Of a DNA stretch of 64,000 bases, positions 24,640 to 33,331 are shown in pieces. The notes under the pieces were generated by a model. That model saw nothing but the letters and a program-made list of their open reading frames with translations, did not search any database and was not told the DNA's origin. How positions within the stretch are numbered: the stretch's first letter is position 1; each line of letters begins with the position of its first letter. The translations under genes and the position numbers were made by a program. This DNA comes from Heterobilharzia americana (Eukaryota; Platyhelminthes; Trematoda; Strigeidida; Schistosomatidae): contig OX104129.1 in NCBI GenBank assembly GCA_944470555.2, positions 82,358,820 to 82,422,819 on the forward strand. Direction: 5' to 3'.

Positions 24640-24800
24640 GCCAACATTTTCTGCAACATATTGCATCTTACTCCACTTATGAATTTGGAATTCAAAGGTG
24701 ACAACACAGATGAAGTGCTGAAAAGTCGTCTGTCAAAGTGTATCAATAGTAGTAGCTTTTATGCTACTAGACAGATTGATTTTCTTCAGCCGCCATCTGA
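24640..24800 (+). mobile_element. Penelope-like element fragment
   Basis: The + strand codes MNLEFKGDNTDEVLKSRLSK then CINSSSFYATRQIDF (about 24676-24785). It parallels MSLEFKGDLASDVLKNRLTR...FFAARLQLTF in the 27-28.5-kb element, the linker between RT and GIY-YIG domains. It is a small remnant of another subfamily. Confidence 0.6.
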
Positions 24801-25300
24801 TTCGACAATACATGAAGAATAGGCAATCTCAAGTGTATACATCATTAATTTATGTTATAGAAGACTATGGAAAAATGATTGTTGACAGATATGATATTTC
24901 ATAATTTACCATAGCTGTCCAATATCAAAATTTTATTTGACTATTACAGTTTCTTTTTTCAACTATTTCTAGTTAGTTAACTTTAAGCTTTATTGCGACA
25001 TATGTTATGCTTTGTCAATGAAAAACGCCTTTCACCTTCTGATTTCTCATTTATTATTTAGTTTAGTCCATTGAAAAAGCGTGTTCTTTTGACTTTAACC
25101 CTTTTAAATATATTTGATTTTTATGACATACTATTAGTATATGTATATGGTTTAGATGTTAGTCTATAAGTGAGCTTGCTAACTGGTATATTATCGCTAA
25201 ACTATTTTTTTGTATGTATCATAAATCACCTCGTAGTTTTCTGTTGGTGATATCAACCGCAGTTTATTCATCTACTTACATATAAAAGCATACAGTCAAT
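24800..25300. other. AT-rich intron, no gene recognised
   Basis: Nothing supported. Confidence 0.35.
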
Positions 25301-25309
25301 GTTAATCGT

Positions 25310-25570
25310 GTGAGGAGATTTGGACCGCCCGGTTGGAGTCTTTGAGATGAAGGGAACCAGTGGTTAAGAATTCATAGTAACATGGCTGAAAATCGATCAC
25401 TCCTTGACATTTTTATTAACCGTTATCTTCAGCTTGCTTATTATCTCACACTAATTTGCCTTATTTAGTATCACTCTTTTTCTATCCACCTGTTCTTCTT
25501 GTACTACAGTGACATGTGGCAAGTTGAGCTAATACACCTCTGTGGGAGGTTTAATGTTGATTTTTTCAGT
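25310..25570 (+). mobile_element. Family B 3' end
   Basis: Starts in the last coding codons (CCCGGTTGGAGTCTTTGAGA), passes through the conserved 3' UTR (CTTTTTCTATCCACCTGTTC) and ends at GTTGATTTTTTCAGTCGATC. 5'-truncated. Confidence 0.65.
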
Positions 25571-25574
25571 CGAT

Positions 25575-25790
25575 CAGTTATATCCCCCTTCACGCCTGTT
25601 ATTTGTTGATACTTGTAATTTCTCGTCACCATACTGCGTGGAATTGCCCAACTTCTGTTGGCGAATGGGCTGCTATATGGACGCTTCGATACTGTCTGGA
25701 TATTCATTCCATTGTTGTCAATTTGGTGGCTAATAGTGGAAGTCAGGACATGTGTCTCGTTTTTTGCGGATATTTTTCTTTATTCAGTTA
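25575..25790 (-). mobile_element. Smalpha-related unit, antisense
   Basis: Shares TTGTTGATACTTGTAATTTC and a TTCTGTTGGCG...GACGCTTCGATACTGTCTG block with 7150-7350 and 41240-41300. It ends in a degenerate GGACATGTGTCTCGTTTTTT that resembles the antisense end of the ribozyme. Confidence 0.45.
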
Positions 25791-25929
25791 GATTTGGTGA
25801 CGTTTTTGCTTGGTTAACGAATTGTACACTTTCGGTCATTCACGCCTTCGGATTTATTTTCCGTTCAGTAAAATTTGAACTTACTCCGATTGGATTGGAT
25901 TACCAGTTTCTTTCGGCTACACGTTGAGT

Positions 25930-26735
25930 GTTTTTGTCAGATACTGAAGTAATTTTTTCCCTGATTACCATTGTAATGAATGTGTTTTATCAAAAATGTA
26001 TCTTTTTATCCTCTCAAGAAAACAGTGTGTATAAATTGCAGCCTATATATATATTGTAAAGACCAACTGATTTCTGATTTTAGCCCACCTATGGATAGAC
26101 CACACTGTTTTGTGTAACAGTTATAGTAGGTAAAAGTCACGCGTATAATCTATAATCTTTTCATGACTTTTGAATACTGGTCTGGAAACAGTTTGATTTG
26201 ATTCATCTACTGAGTTTTTAATGGTCTTAGAAATCATTATACACTTACCTGACGAAGTTAAACAGAAATATAGTCCGGAAAATGTGTTATTCCCTAGACT
26301 GAAATCATGAGACTCTAATACGGTAATCTATGCATCAATTTATATCTACTGAAAACATATTTTGAGTAGCTTGTTTTCGTTATCTCCTTCTTTGTATTTG
26401 AGTGGTAAAATTAGATTGAGGGCAGTTATTTGGGAAAAAAATTTTTTTCCCTTTTCCAATATCTTTCCATGATAGTAACTAAATTATCTTTCATTTGATT
26501 GTTGTTGAGTGGCGATTTTCGTAAGTAATACTGAGCGTTGTGTGTATATGTGTGTTTGCATATTTTTAATGCCTGCAAGCATGAAGCAGGTTTAGCCTAA
26601 AGATTATTTAGATTACGTTCTTCCAGTTGTTTAACTATTTGTAGAATTTATCATAAAATTTTCTATAATCGAATAGAAAAAGTAGTTGCTTTTCTCAAAT
26701 TTTCTGTAAAAGATAATAATGTTTTTTTAAACTAA
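25930..26735. other. AT-rich intron, no gene recognised
   Basis: No coding or classified repeat sequence was seen. Confidence 0.35.
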
Positions 26736-26964
26736 GGATTTCATTTTTAAGATGGTATTCATCATAAACTGAAATCACTTGCCAAACCATTGAAAACCTT
26801 ACAGCAGCGTTATCCACTCTCTTCTTAGTAACAGACTCCTCAGGACTACCCACTCACAACCCTACTCACCAGAAATCGAACTCACAACCTTTAGGTTTCA
26901 CAGTGAACGCGTTAACCATTCAGCTACTGGGTCCACAGTCTTGTAATTCTGTCAATTTGGAGTA
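26736..26964 (-). mobile_element. SINE-2 variant, antisense, left half split by Penelope
   Basis: The minus strand carries ACCCAGTAGCTGAATGGTTA (A-box-like), GAGTTCGATTTCTGG (B box) and a hammerhead relic GTCCTGAGGAGTCTGTTACT (about 26840-26860). The + strand copy at 40141-40455 is nearly the same. Similarity resumes at 29162-29275, showing that the Penelope-like element landed inside it. Confidence 0.65.
26954..26964 (+). repeat. Target-site duplication, left (AATTTGGAGTA)
   Basis: The 11-mer AATTTGGAGTA occurs at the left edge of the Penelope-like element and again at 29162-29172. The uninterrupted repeat at about 40236-40246 contains the complementary sequence once. Confidence 0.75.
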
Positions 26965-27446
26965 TTAAGAACAAGATATTCAGCGAAGAGACTCTTTTCA
27001 ACGAATTTATTTTCAAGCTGTACAATCGTATATATATGGTATTTGGAAAAAATTATATCCTGTGAGGAAAACTAAACACTATATGGTGATGACAATAATA
27101 ATAGAGCGGGTGATGACATAGGCATTTATGATTATAATAACAATTGAAGTGCGAATGATAACAAATAGATTATGTAATATATGGAATGGTACATAGAGAG
27201 TATATAACTCAGAAGGGGGTGAAAAAATTGTTGAAAATGGTAAATCAATTAAGTATTATGTAATGGCATTAGACAAATTGGACAAGATGAAGTCAATGTT
27301 TTCTAAAAGGATTAAGACAATTAAGTGAAACAACACCGGAAACTAGTTGAAGTGAAGGCGATTATAATAACAATAATAGTGATAAAGGAAGGATACAAAG
27401 GTTAAATTAACAAAGTGGGAGGGGGAGCTAATGGGGTGGGAAAATG

Positions 27447-28571
27447 TTATGGCCATGATAAAGACAGTGACTGCACATACTTCTTTTGTACACACAGATC
27501 AGGTCTTAGTTCATGAATAGCTAAAGCCTCCGCTGTTTTAAGGAGTTGAAAACGAAGAGAACGTGGGAGGTTTGGGCGAATTCGATAAATAATTTCAAAG
27601 TCATCGTCTGGATTTGTTGTGTGATGGAAGTCAATCAAATGTTCTAGAATCGAACTTCTAACAGACTTTCTTTCACCTTTATAAAACCAAGCAGGAACAT
27701 GTTCTCGTATACGTGTAGAAAGCATTCTCTGGCTACGGCCGATGTACCTTGCTCCACAAGAGCAGGTGAACTGGTAGATGCACATAGAGGCGGCCAAACG
27801 AGGAAGCTTGTCTTTGACGCAGGTGGAGAATAGGTTGCGGCTGGTAAAAGTCAACTGGAGTCTTGCTGCGAAGAAAGTCCTATTGATTGATCTGGTAAGA
27901 CGATTCTTCAGTACATCCGATGCTAGGTCTCCTTTAAACTCTAGGCTCATAAACAATCTTTTCTTTGAGACCGAGTGGATGACTGGTTTAGTGTTTCTTT
28001 CCCGCATATTTTTATCAATAAAACGGCTAGGGTAACCGTTTTCGACAAGTATGCTTTTTAAGAAAGATAGCTCTTCCTCGATACAATCGTCACTACAGAT
28101 ACTTCTTATTCGATAGCAAAGAGAGTGAATAAGATTTCTTTTTCTGTTGATGGGCACCCAACTATAAAAATTAGTTAGTTGTCCGTTCCACGTTGGTTTT
28201 CTGTAGATGGATCTTTTAAGGTATCCATTCTGACGTCGGGTGAGAAGCACATCAAGAAAAGGAATAGTTGATTCTGATTCCTTCTCTATAGTAAACTTGA
28301 GGGCTTGATGACATTCATTGAATGAACGAAGCACGTCGTCGAGGTCTACATTTTTGTCGCAAATAACAAACGTGTCGTCCATATATCTTCTATAAAAGTC
28401 AAAGCTATCAATAGTTTGACGAAGTTTTGAATTTTCCAGTTTCGACATGAAGAAATCTGCTAGCAGTGGTCCCAATGGTGACCCCATCGCAATTCCATCT
28501 TTCTGTCTATAGATTTCATTATTGAAACTGAATTGGACATTAAATGTGCACCTCAACAAAAGCTCTTTCAA
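27447..28571 (-). CDS. Penelope-like polyprotein: RT core plus GIY-YIG endonuclease, N-truncated
   Basis: A 374-codon open frame without internal stops. At the N-terminal end, KDGIAMGSPLGPLLADFF and YRRYMDDTFVI carry RT motifs, with the YMDD catalytic site near residue 63. A linker with SLEFKGDLASDVLKNRLTRS (about residues 210-230) follows. The GIY-YIG domain begins at YQFTCSCGARYIGRSQ (about residues 265-280), with the downstream Arg-Ile-Arg-Glu-His typical of the fold and a His-Leu-Ile-Asp-Phe-His block. It ends VQSLSLSWP. Penelope-like RTs prime reverse transcription at nicks made by this endonuclease. The first RT motifs are missing: the frame simply starts at the inverted junction near 28571, where there is no ATG. 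So the copy cannot encode a complete enzyme, but the preserved frame suggests recent insertion. Confidence 0.85.
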   Translation of the reverse strand: MKELLLRCTFNVQFSFNNEIYRQKDGIAMGSPLGPLLADFFMSKLENSKLRQTIDSFDFYRRYMDDTFVICDKNVDLDDVLRSFNECHQALKFTIEKESESTIPFLDVLLTRRQNGYLKRSIYRKPTWNGQLTNFYSWVPINRKRNLIHSLCYRIRSICSDDCIEEELSFLKSILVENGYPSRFIDKNMRERNTKPVIHSVSKKRLFMSLEFKGDLASDVLKNRLTRSINRTFFAARLQLTFTSRNLFSTCVKDKLPRLAASMCIYQFTCSCGARYIGRSQRMLSTRIREHVPAWFYKGERKSVRSSILEHLIDFHHTTNPDDDFEIIYRIRPNLPRSLRFQLLKTAEALAIHELRPDLCVQKKYVQSLSLSWP

Positions 28572-29140
28572 GCAGCTTTAGCTATTCATGAACTAAGACC
28601 TGATCTGTGTGTACAAAAGAAGTATGTGCAGTCACTGTCTTTATCATGGCCATAACATTTTCCCACCCCATTAGCTCCCCCTCCCACTTTGTTAATTTAA
28701 CCTTTGTATCCTTCCTTTATCACTATTATTGTTATTATAATCGCCTTCACTTCAACTAGTTTCCGGTGTTGTTTCACTTAATTGTCTTAATCCTTTTAGA
28801 AAACATTGACTTCATCTTGTCCAATTTGTCTAATGCCATTACATAATACTTAATTGATTTACCATTTTTAACAATTTTTTCACCCCCTTCTGAGTTATAT
28901 ACTCTCTATGTACCATTCCATATATTACATAATCTATTTGTTATCATTCGCACTTCAATTGTTATTATAATCATAAATGCCTATGTCATCACCCGCTCTA
29001 TTATTATTGTCATCACCATATAGTGTTTAGTTTTCCTCACAGGATATAATTTTTTCCAAATATCATATATATATATACGATTGTACAGCTTGAAAATAAA
29101 TTCGTTGAAAAGAGTCTCTTCGCTGAATATCTTGTTCTTA
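28572..29140 (+). repeat. Inverted terminal arm of the Penelope-like element
   Basis: Sense-strand copy of the last coding codons and 3' flank. It mirrors 26965-27530: for example GCTCCCCCTCCCACTTTGTT at 28672 against its complement near 27413, and the CTTTATCACTATTATTGTTA stretch near 28714. Confidence 0.85.
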
Positions 29141-29161
29141 ATGTTACAATGGGAATTATTA

Positions 29162-29275
29162 AATTTGGAGTATATCGTGACTACCCAGCAAGGTCTGTGG
29201 TTGGCAACCGCATCACTACTGACTGGTTGATCCCACAGGTTGCAACTTCTCATTAGAACTTCGGTATATAACTAG
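29162..29275 (-). mobile_element. SINE-2 variant, right half, with second target duplication
   Basis: Resumes the repeat interrupted at 26964. It begins with the second AATTTGGAGTA, then the complement of the leader seen at 40144-40236 (TCGTGACTACCCAGCAAGGT, GACTGGTTGATCCCACAGGT). Confidence 0.7.
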
Positions 29276-29282
29276 TGAGTGT

Positions 29283-29460
29283 TATCTAGTTGTTTAGTTA
29301 CAGGTCGATAAGTATTTTATTTTTAAGGTAGTATTCATCATGTACTGACATTAGTTGGAGAACCATTGAAAACCTGGAAGCACTAGACAGCTGTTTCGTC
29401 CTCAGCAGTACGACCATATGACTTCGTTAAGGATCGATCTCAGGGCTGTTAGGTTTCTTT
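29283..29460 (-). mobile_element. SINE-2 copy whose hammerhead lost stem II
   Basis: The minus strand reads a decayed head, then GTACTGCTGAGGACGAAACA and GCTGTCTAGTGC (29380-29410). CTGAGGA runs directly into CGAAAC, with stem II and its loop cleanly deleted. The 3' end (CCAACTAATGTCAGTACATG, AATACTACCTTAAAAATA) is intact. Confidence 0.65.
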
Positions 29461-30005
29461 TTCATCTTATGCATTAAATCTGCTTTTGTGTACTGAGGTA
29501 AAAACCGCCATTGTTATTCATTAAAAAGACAATTATAAATGTGACCAGTGAGGTTATAGTTATCTATTTACTTTTAGATTTCATTGAAATCAAATCTATA
29601 TTTCTTCATGAGTTTAAGCAGGCTTTTCAATCTTTCAAATCTACAGTTCGTTCATGGTTAATATGATCTGATCTAGGTAGATAGTAGATGAACTGATACT
29701 TTACTAGGTTTCTCAGGTATTCGCTTGCTTTTATGAAGTTGTAGTATATGTAAACTGTTCAAAACAGGCTTTTTTTCTTTCATAACATTCAACTTATTTA
29801 GTTTCCTTCTTATATCAGATTCAATGAAATTATTTATAGTGCATATGAAGGAGCACTGATCCAATTCAATCTGATCTGATACTTGTTTGAAAGATAAATA
29901 CTCACTTCATTTGAATGATGAATTCATGTTCACTTTTTATAATACCATTTTAATTTTGGTTAATTTTTCTTATCCCTTTATGTTATTTCTCTCCTTCTAT
30001 TTTAG

Positions 30006-30105
30006 GTACTTTATGACTGTGTACAAGCTGATGCATTATTTGCTCATTATTGTATCAAAAAATTCCCTATTTACTTGGAAGCATTATTAGATTTATTACG
30101 TGGTA
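30006..30105 (+). CDS. Internal exon of STK36/Fused-like gene
   Basis: The acceptor is a T-rich tract ending TTTTAG at 30005. The frame starts in phase 0 with VLYDCVQADALFAHYCIKKF and ends LEALLDLLRG, an amphipathic helical sequence typical of ARM/HEAT-like repeats. Two donors are possible: GTGTAAGT at 30106 or GTAAGT at 30108. The first leaves one base (A). This fits the next exon, which must be entered with one base already used, and yields Ser at the junction. The second would read into a stop in the next exon, so 30106 is preferred even though GTAAGT is the better consensus. The position is flanked by AT-rich intron and retroelement fragments. Confidence 0.65.
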
Positions 30106-30419
30106 GTGTAAGTGATTATATTCTTTAATATTCAATGATTCTTTTGAGTGGATTTTCATCAGTCACTATTCCTGATATACATTGGTTTACATACGTGTAC
30201 AAAGAACAAGAATAATCGAGAGAATAACATGCTATTGAAATGATGGAAAATATTTGTTGTCTGAGGTTATGATGATGATGATGATTTCGGATTATCTGAG
30301 GTTTGTTATTTTACCTTAGAAGTTTCGTCACCAAGCTTGGTGGTATCTTTAGGACTAAATTTTCATGAAGAAGTAAAGCATATTGAAATGTTACACAAAT
30401 AATCTATCATTATTATATA

Positions 30420-30725
30420 TAATCCGAACACAAGCATATAACAAGGCATCCACACACAAGCCCATATGCAAATAGAGACCGGTCAGTTGGCTCCAACCAA
30501 CAACAGGATATTACAAGCAACAACATTAACACTATACCAATCGCACAAGAAGCAGCTATTGTGGCTCGGTGGCCTAGTGGATAACGCTCTGGCGTTTGGA
30601 CCGATTTGTCATGAGTTCGAGTTCGAGTGGGAACAACACCGCTCACTGGGAGGCAGGCGCATCTAGTTGACGAATTCTGAGTAGGACGCACGAACGCACG
30701 TCTTGGATTCTACTGCTAGCTTCTT
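30420..30725 (+). mobile_element. Smalpha-like SINE, long form
   Basis: Includes the upstream block ACAAGGCATCCACACACAAG and AGAGACCGGTCAGTTGGCTC (also at 38040 and 46330-46420), the Pol III head GTGGCTCGGTGGCCTAGTGG, a B-box-like GAGTTCGAGTTCGAG and the ribozyme at 30661-30708. This unit defines the long Smalpha-like repeat of roughly 300 bp. Confidence 0.7.
30661..30708 (+). ncRNA. Hammerhead relic with three-base insertion
   Basis: TTGACGA and GGAC are present. Between stem II and the GAAA box three extra bases occur (GGACGCACGAAC) and one A is lost. The triplet GTC is kept. Probably inactive. Confidence 0.5.
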
Positions 30726-30739
30726 TTGTGTTGTTCACT

Positions 30740-31900
30740 TGTAAGTCGTGGAAGAGATTTCTTTGTTAGAGTGAAACTGTCCTATTTGTTATAATCGCAC
30801 CGTTCTTTAACATGGATTTGTTCAGCCGTTTTGTACTTTGTTGACGAGTGTTTGTTCTCTTCCCTAAATAGATTGCAGATTCGGTTTGTATCCACGTACT
30901 TATTGATTGACTTTTCATTGGGATGTTATACCTATAAAAATCATGTTGCAGCTTTTGAACCTGCCTTTTGAAGGATTTTCTTTTTCTTTCAGTTGAACAT
31001 GATTGTCTGTGGGCAATAAGACCAAGGTGCTGTGTCATGTTGCTTTACCGCTAGTCAGTGTTCACGAATACTTTGAGCAATTGGAGAGTTAGATTGTTCA
31101 GTGTAGTGTTTTTGCCAATCGTCTCAGTTGATTTTGTAAATTATGTTTATCATGTCCTCATTCGGCTTGCACACCATATTCTCTAGTGATGTCACTGGTT
31201 TGTCTGCCAGTCAAATCTCCAATGGTTAGAGCGATCGGTTGATGGTTCCTTAGACATCAGTCATGTAGCATAGAGTGATTCATTTGTTCATTTTAAGTAA
31301 TTGAGTTGTCCTCCTTTCTGTCGATAAGCATTTTGTAATAAAGTTGAGTCGATAATCATTGGCTTCGAACACTTTTTACAAGTGCTCTACTCCCACTTTC
31401 TTTAGTGCCTCAGTGCTACAATGCGTCTTGTCTCTTAAGAATAGTGTTTCTATGTAACATTCCTTTTGAAATATAGCTGCTGTAGTCCAAAACTTGGCCG
31501 ATGTCTTTAGCTTTACCGTACACTTGGTTTCTCAAAGTATTGTTGTGCCTTCTGCTTATGAAGATATTCAAGAATGAAACTTAATTATTGCCTTCTTCCT
31601 CATTTGTTTAGTGAATTCCTTCATATATTTACGTGATTAGTTTTTTTCAAGAAGGATGAAGCAGAACGGATAAGATTGTTGATTATTTTTAGAGATTTCA
31701 AGACAGCATCCTAGTGTCGTGTCTGTTGGGTGTCTAGGAAGTCTAATACCTATATTATCGCGTCAGTTCTATCTGTAAGCTTCTAAGTTGTTCTTGCATT
31801 GTCTTCTTTGTTACTGAATAGTAACTGGGTACATCTTTCATACCGGGCGCTTAATAGTGAATCATAACAAAGTTATGTATTTTCGGCTGCACTAGGGAAA
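30740..31900. other. Intron between exons 2 and 3, no gene recognised
   Basis: AT-rich. A faint antisense Penelope or non-LTR trace is possible near 30766-31040, but no motif supports it. Confidence 0.3.
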
Positions 31901-31906
31901 TTTATT

Positions 31907-31945
31907 ATTATTGTTATTTGTCCCTTGGGTTCCTAGTCGAACAGT
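31907..31945 (-). mobile_element. Tiny family A 3' stub
   Basis: TTATTATTATTGTTATTTGT followed by CCCTTGGGTTCCTAGT is the terminal 25 bases of family A and its AAT-type tail in the antisense. It is the most strongly 5'-truncated copy seen. Confidence 0.6.
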
Positions 31946-31964
31946 TATAGTTTACTTGGTGGCT

Positions 31965-32110
31965 AGTGTTAGGATTCAGAACGTGCGTTTCTTTCTATTT
32001 ATAACTCATTAGCTAAATGTACCTGCACCCCAGTAAGTGATATTGTTTCCACTGAGACTCGAACCCAGTATTCATCGCTTCAAACATCAAAGAGTTACTC
32101 ACTAGGCCGC
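31965..32110 (-). mobile_element. Smalpha-like SINE, antisense, decayed
   Basis: Tail, decayed ribozyme (GGATTCAGAACGTGCGTTTC is the antisense of the cleavage side), GTAAGTGATATTGTTTCCAC block and B box (GAGACTCGAACCCAGT). The core boxes are lost. Confidence 0.6.
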
Positions 32111-32149
32111 TAAGAAATCATATCAATAAATAACTGACAACCGTTCCAA

Positions 32150-32330
32150 AAAAGGTATTTCTTGTGCCTCATTGGCCCAGTGGATAACGCTATGATATTT
32201 GGAGTAAAACGCGCTGGGTTCGAATCTCATTGGGAAAACATTCACTGGGATACATGTGCATGCAGCTGACAAATCCAAAATAGGACGGAGCATGTGTGCT
32301 GGATTCCACCTCTAGCCACTAAGTAAACTA
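32150..32330 (+). mobile_element. Smalpha-like SINE, + strand, decayed ribozyme
   Basis: Head GCCTCATTGGCCCAGTGGAT, B box GGGTTCGAATCTCATT, then a ribozyme remnant at 32259-32304 with CTGACAA and GGAGC instead of GAAAC. It forms an inverted pair with the antisense copy at 31965. Confidence 0.65.
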
Positions 32331-32689
32331 GACCAATTCTACTCTTTGTAACGGTAATTGCATGTTTATGGAATTGAGAGAAATGAAGTGCATAATGATA
32401 GTTACAGCGATAGAATATTTGAATAACCTGATCGTTACTCCACCGTCAGTTTGTTTATATCGTCTTCTTCAGATATTCAGTAGGTTTGAGTTCAAGCAAA
32501 ACTCTTATGCACAGATTGAACACTAAACTTTAGTCACCACTGTTTATCACAGTAAACTATTGAGAGGCATACTCAGACACAATTATATAACATGACAGTT
32601 CTCTTATATATTCCAATTTGAAATCATATAAATCTTGTTATCGCTTTGAAGCATATTACTTATATATAATGTTGAAATCTTATATACAG

Positions 32690-32783
32690 GTTTCTGTATC
32701 AAATCAGAACGTGTCGTTTTAGTGGAATTGGTTATGCACTCGTTGACTGCATTGATTATCCAATTGGGCTATGTACCAGAATT
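32690..32783 (+). CDS. Internal exon of STK36/Fused-like gene
   Basis: A 94-nt exon between TATACAG (ends 32689) and GTGAGT at 32784. Only one frame makes sense. After two bases completing a codon it reads CIKSERVVLVELVMHSLTAL and then IIQLGYVPE, and it leaves two bases (TT). These join the first G of the next exon to give Leu. The sequence is hydrophobic and helical, as in an alpha-solenoid. The other open frame would not match the neighbouring phases. Confidence 0.65.
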
Positions 32784-33331
32784 GTGAGTTTCTGTTTTTT
32801 ACGCCTACACATACACACACTTTGAGTACAGTTTTTTTTTTTAAAAAAATCTGCTAGAAATATCGGTGTGCCTAGAACTGTACGTGATCTAAGAGTTTTT
32901 TTCTGTTTCTACAGACATGGGTTATAATGTTAATCTATTACTCTCATTACAGTTAACATAAGACAAGTAACTAAATTTCATGCATTGAACTGTAAAAAAC
33001 TAAGGTTTGAAAAACAAGACTAGTTGCTCTAGAATATTTATCACTGTGTTAAACCCTTGATTTTGTTCTCAATTATCATCTTTATTTCAAGGCTTAAACA
33101 AAATACTAACTTATGATTATTTGCCTTTTTATTTAAAATCCACATCGGTATACAACACTGACTTCAAGTATGAATCGTTCAGTATAACGCTTGGTGACAA
33201 CAAAACGAAGGCATGCTATACTTATATATGAATTCATTAACTGTTAGCTTGAGTTGTCCATAAAAAGCTTTTTAAATTTTGATGTGTAAGGTGCTACTAA
33301 ATATTATGAATTAGAGAATACTAACTCCACA

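Larger units (their letters stand above)
26965..29161 (-). mobile_element. Penelope-like retroelement with inverted arms
   Basis: The element is flanked by an 11-bp target duplication. The antisense coding part (27447-28571) is followed at the left by its 3' flank (27446-26965). At the right, 28572-29140 is an inverted copy of the last coding codons (AIHELRPDLCVQKKYVQSLS) plus the same 3' flank. The two arms of about 565 bp look almost identical and could fold into a hairpin with a loop of about 1 kb. A 5'-truncated body joined to an inverted terminal copy is a known layout of Penelope-like elements. Some 20 extra bases (29141-29161) sit at the right edge. In schistosomes such elements are known (for example Cercyon); the subfamily was not determined. 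Confidence 0.85.

Noticed and set aside
27778..28035. 85-codon + strand frame
   Set aside because: Shadow of the Penelope-like coding region on the opposite strand.
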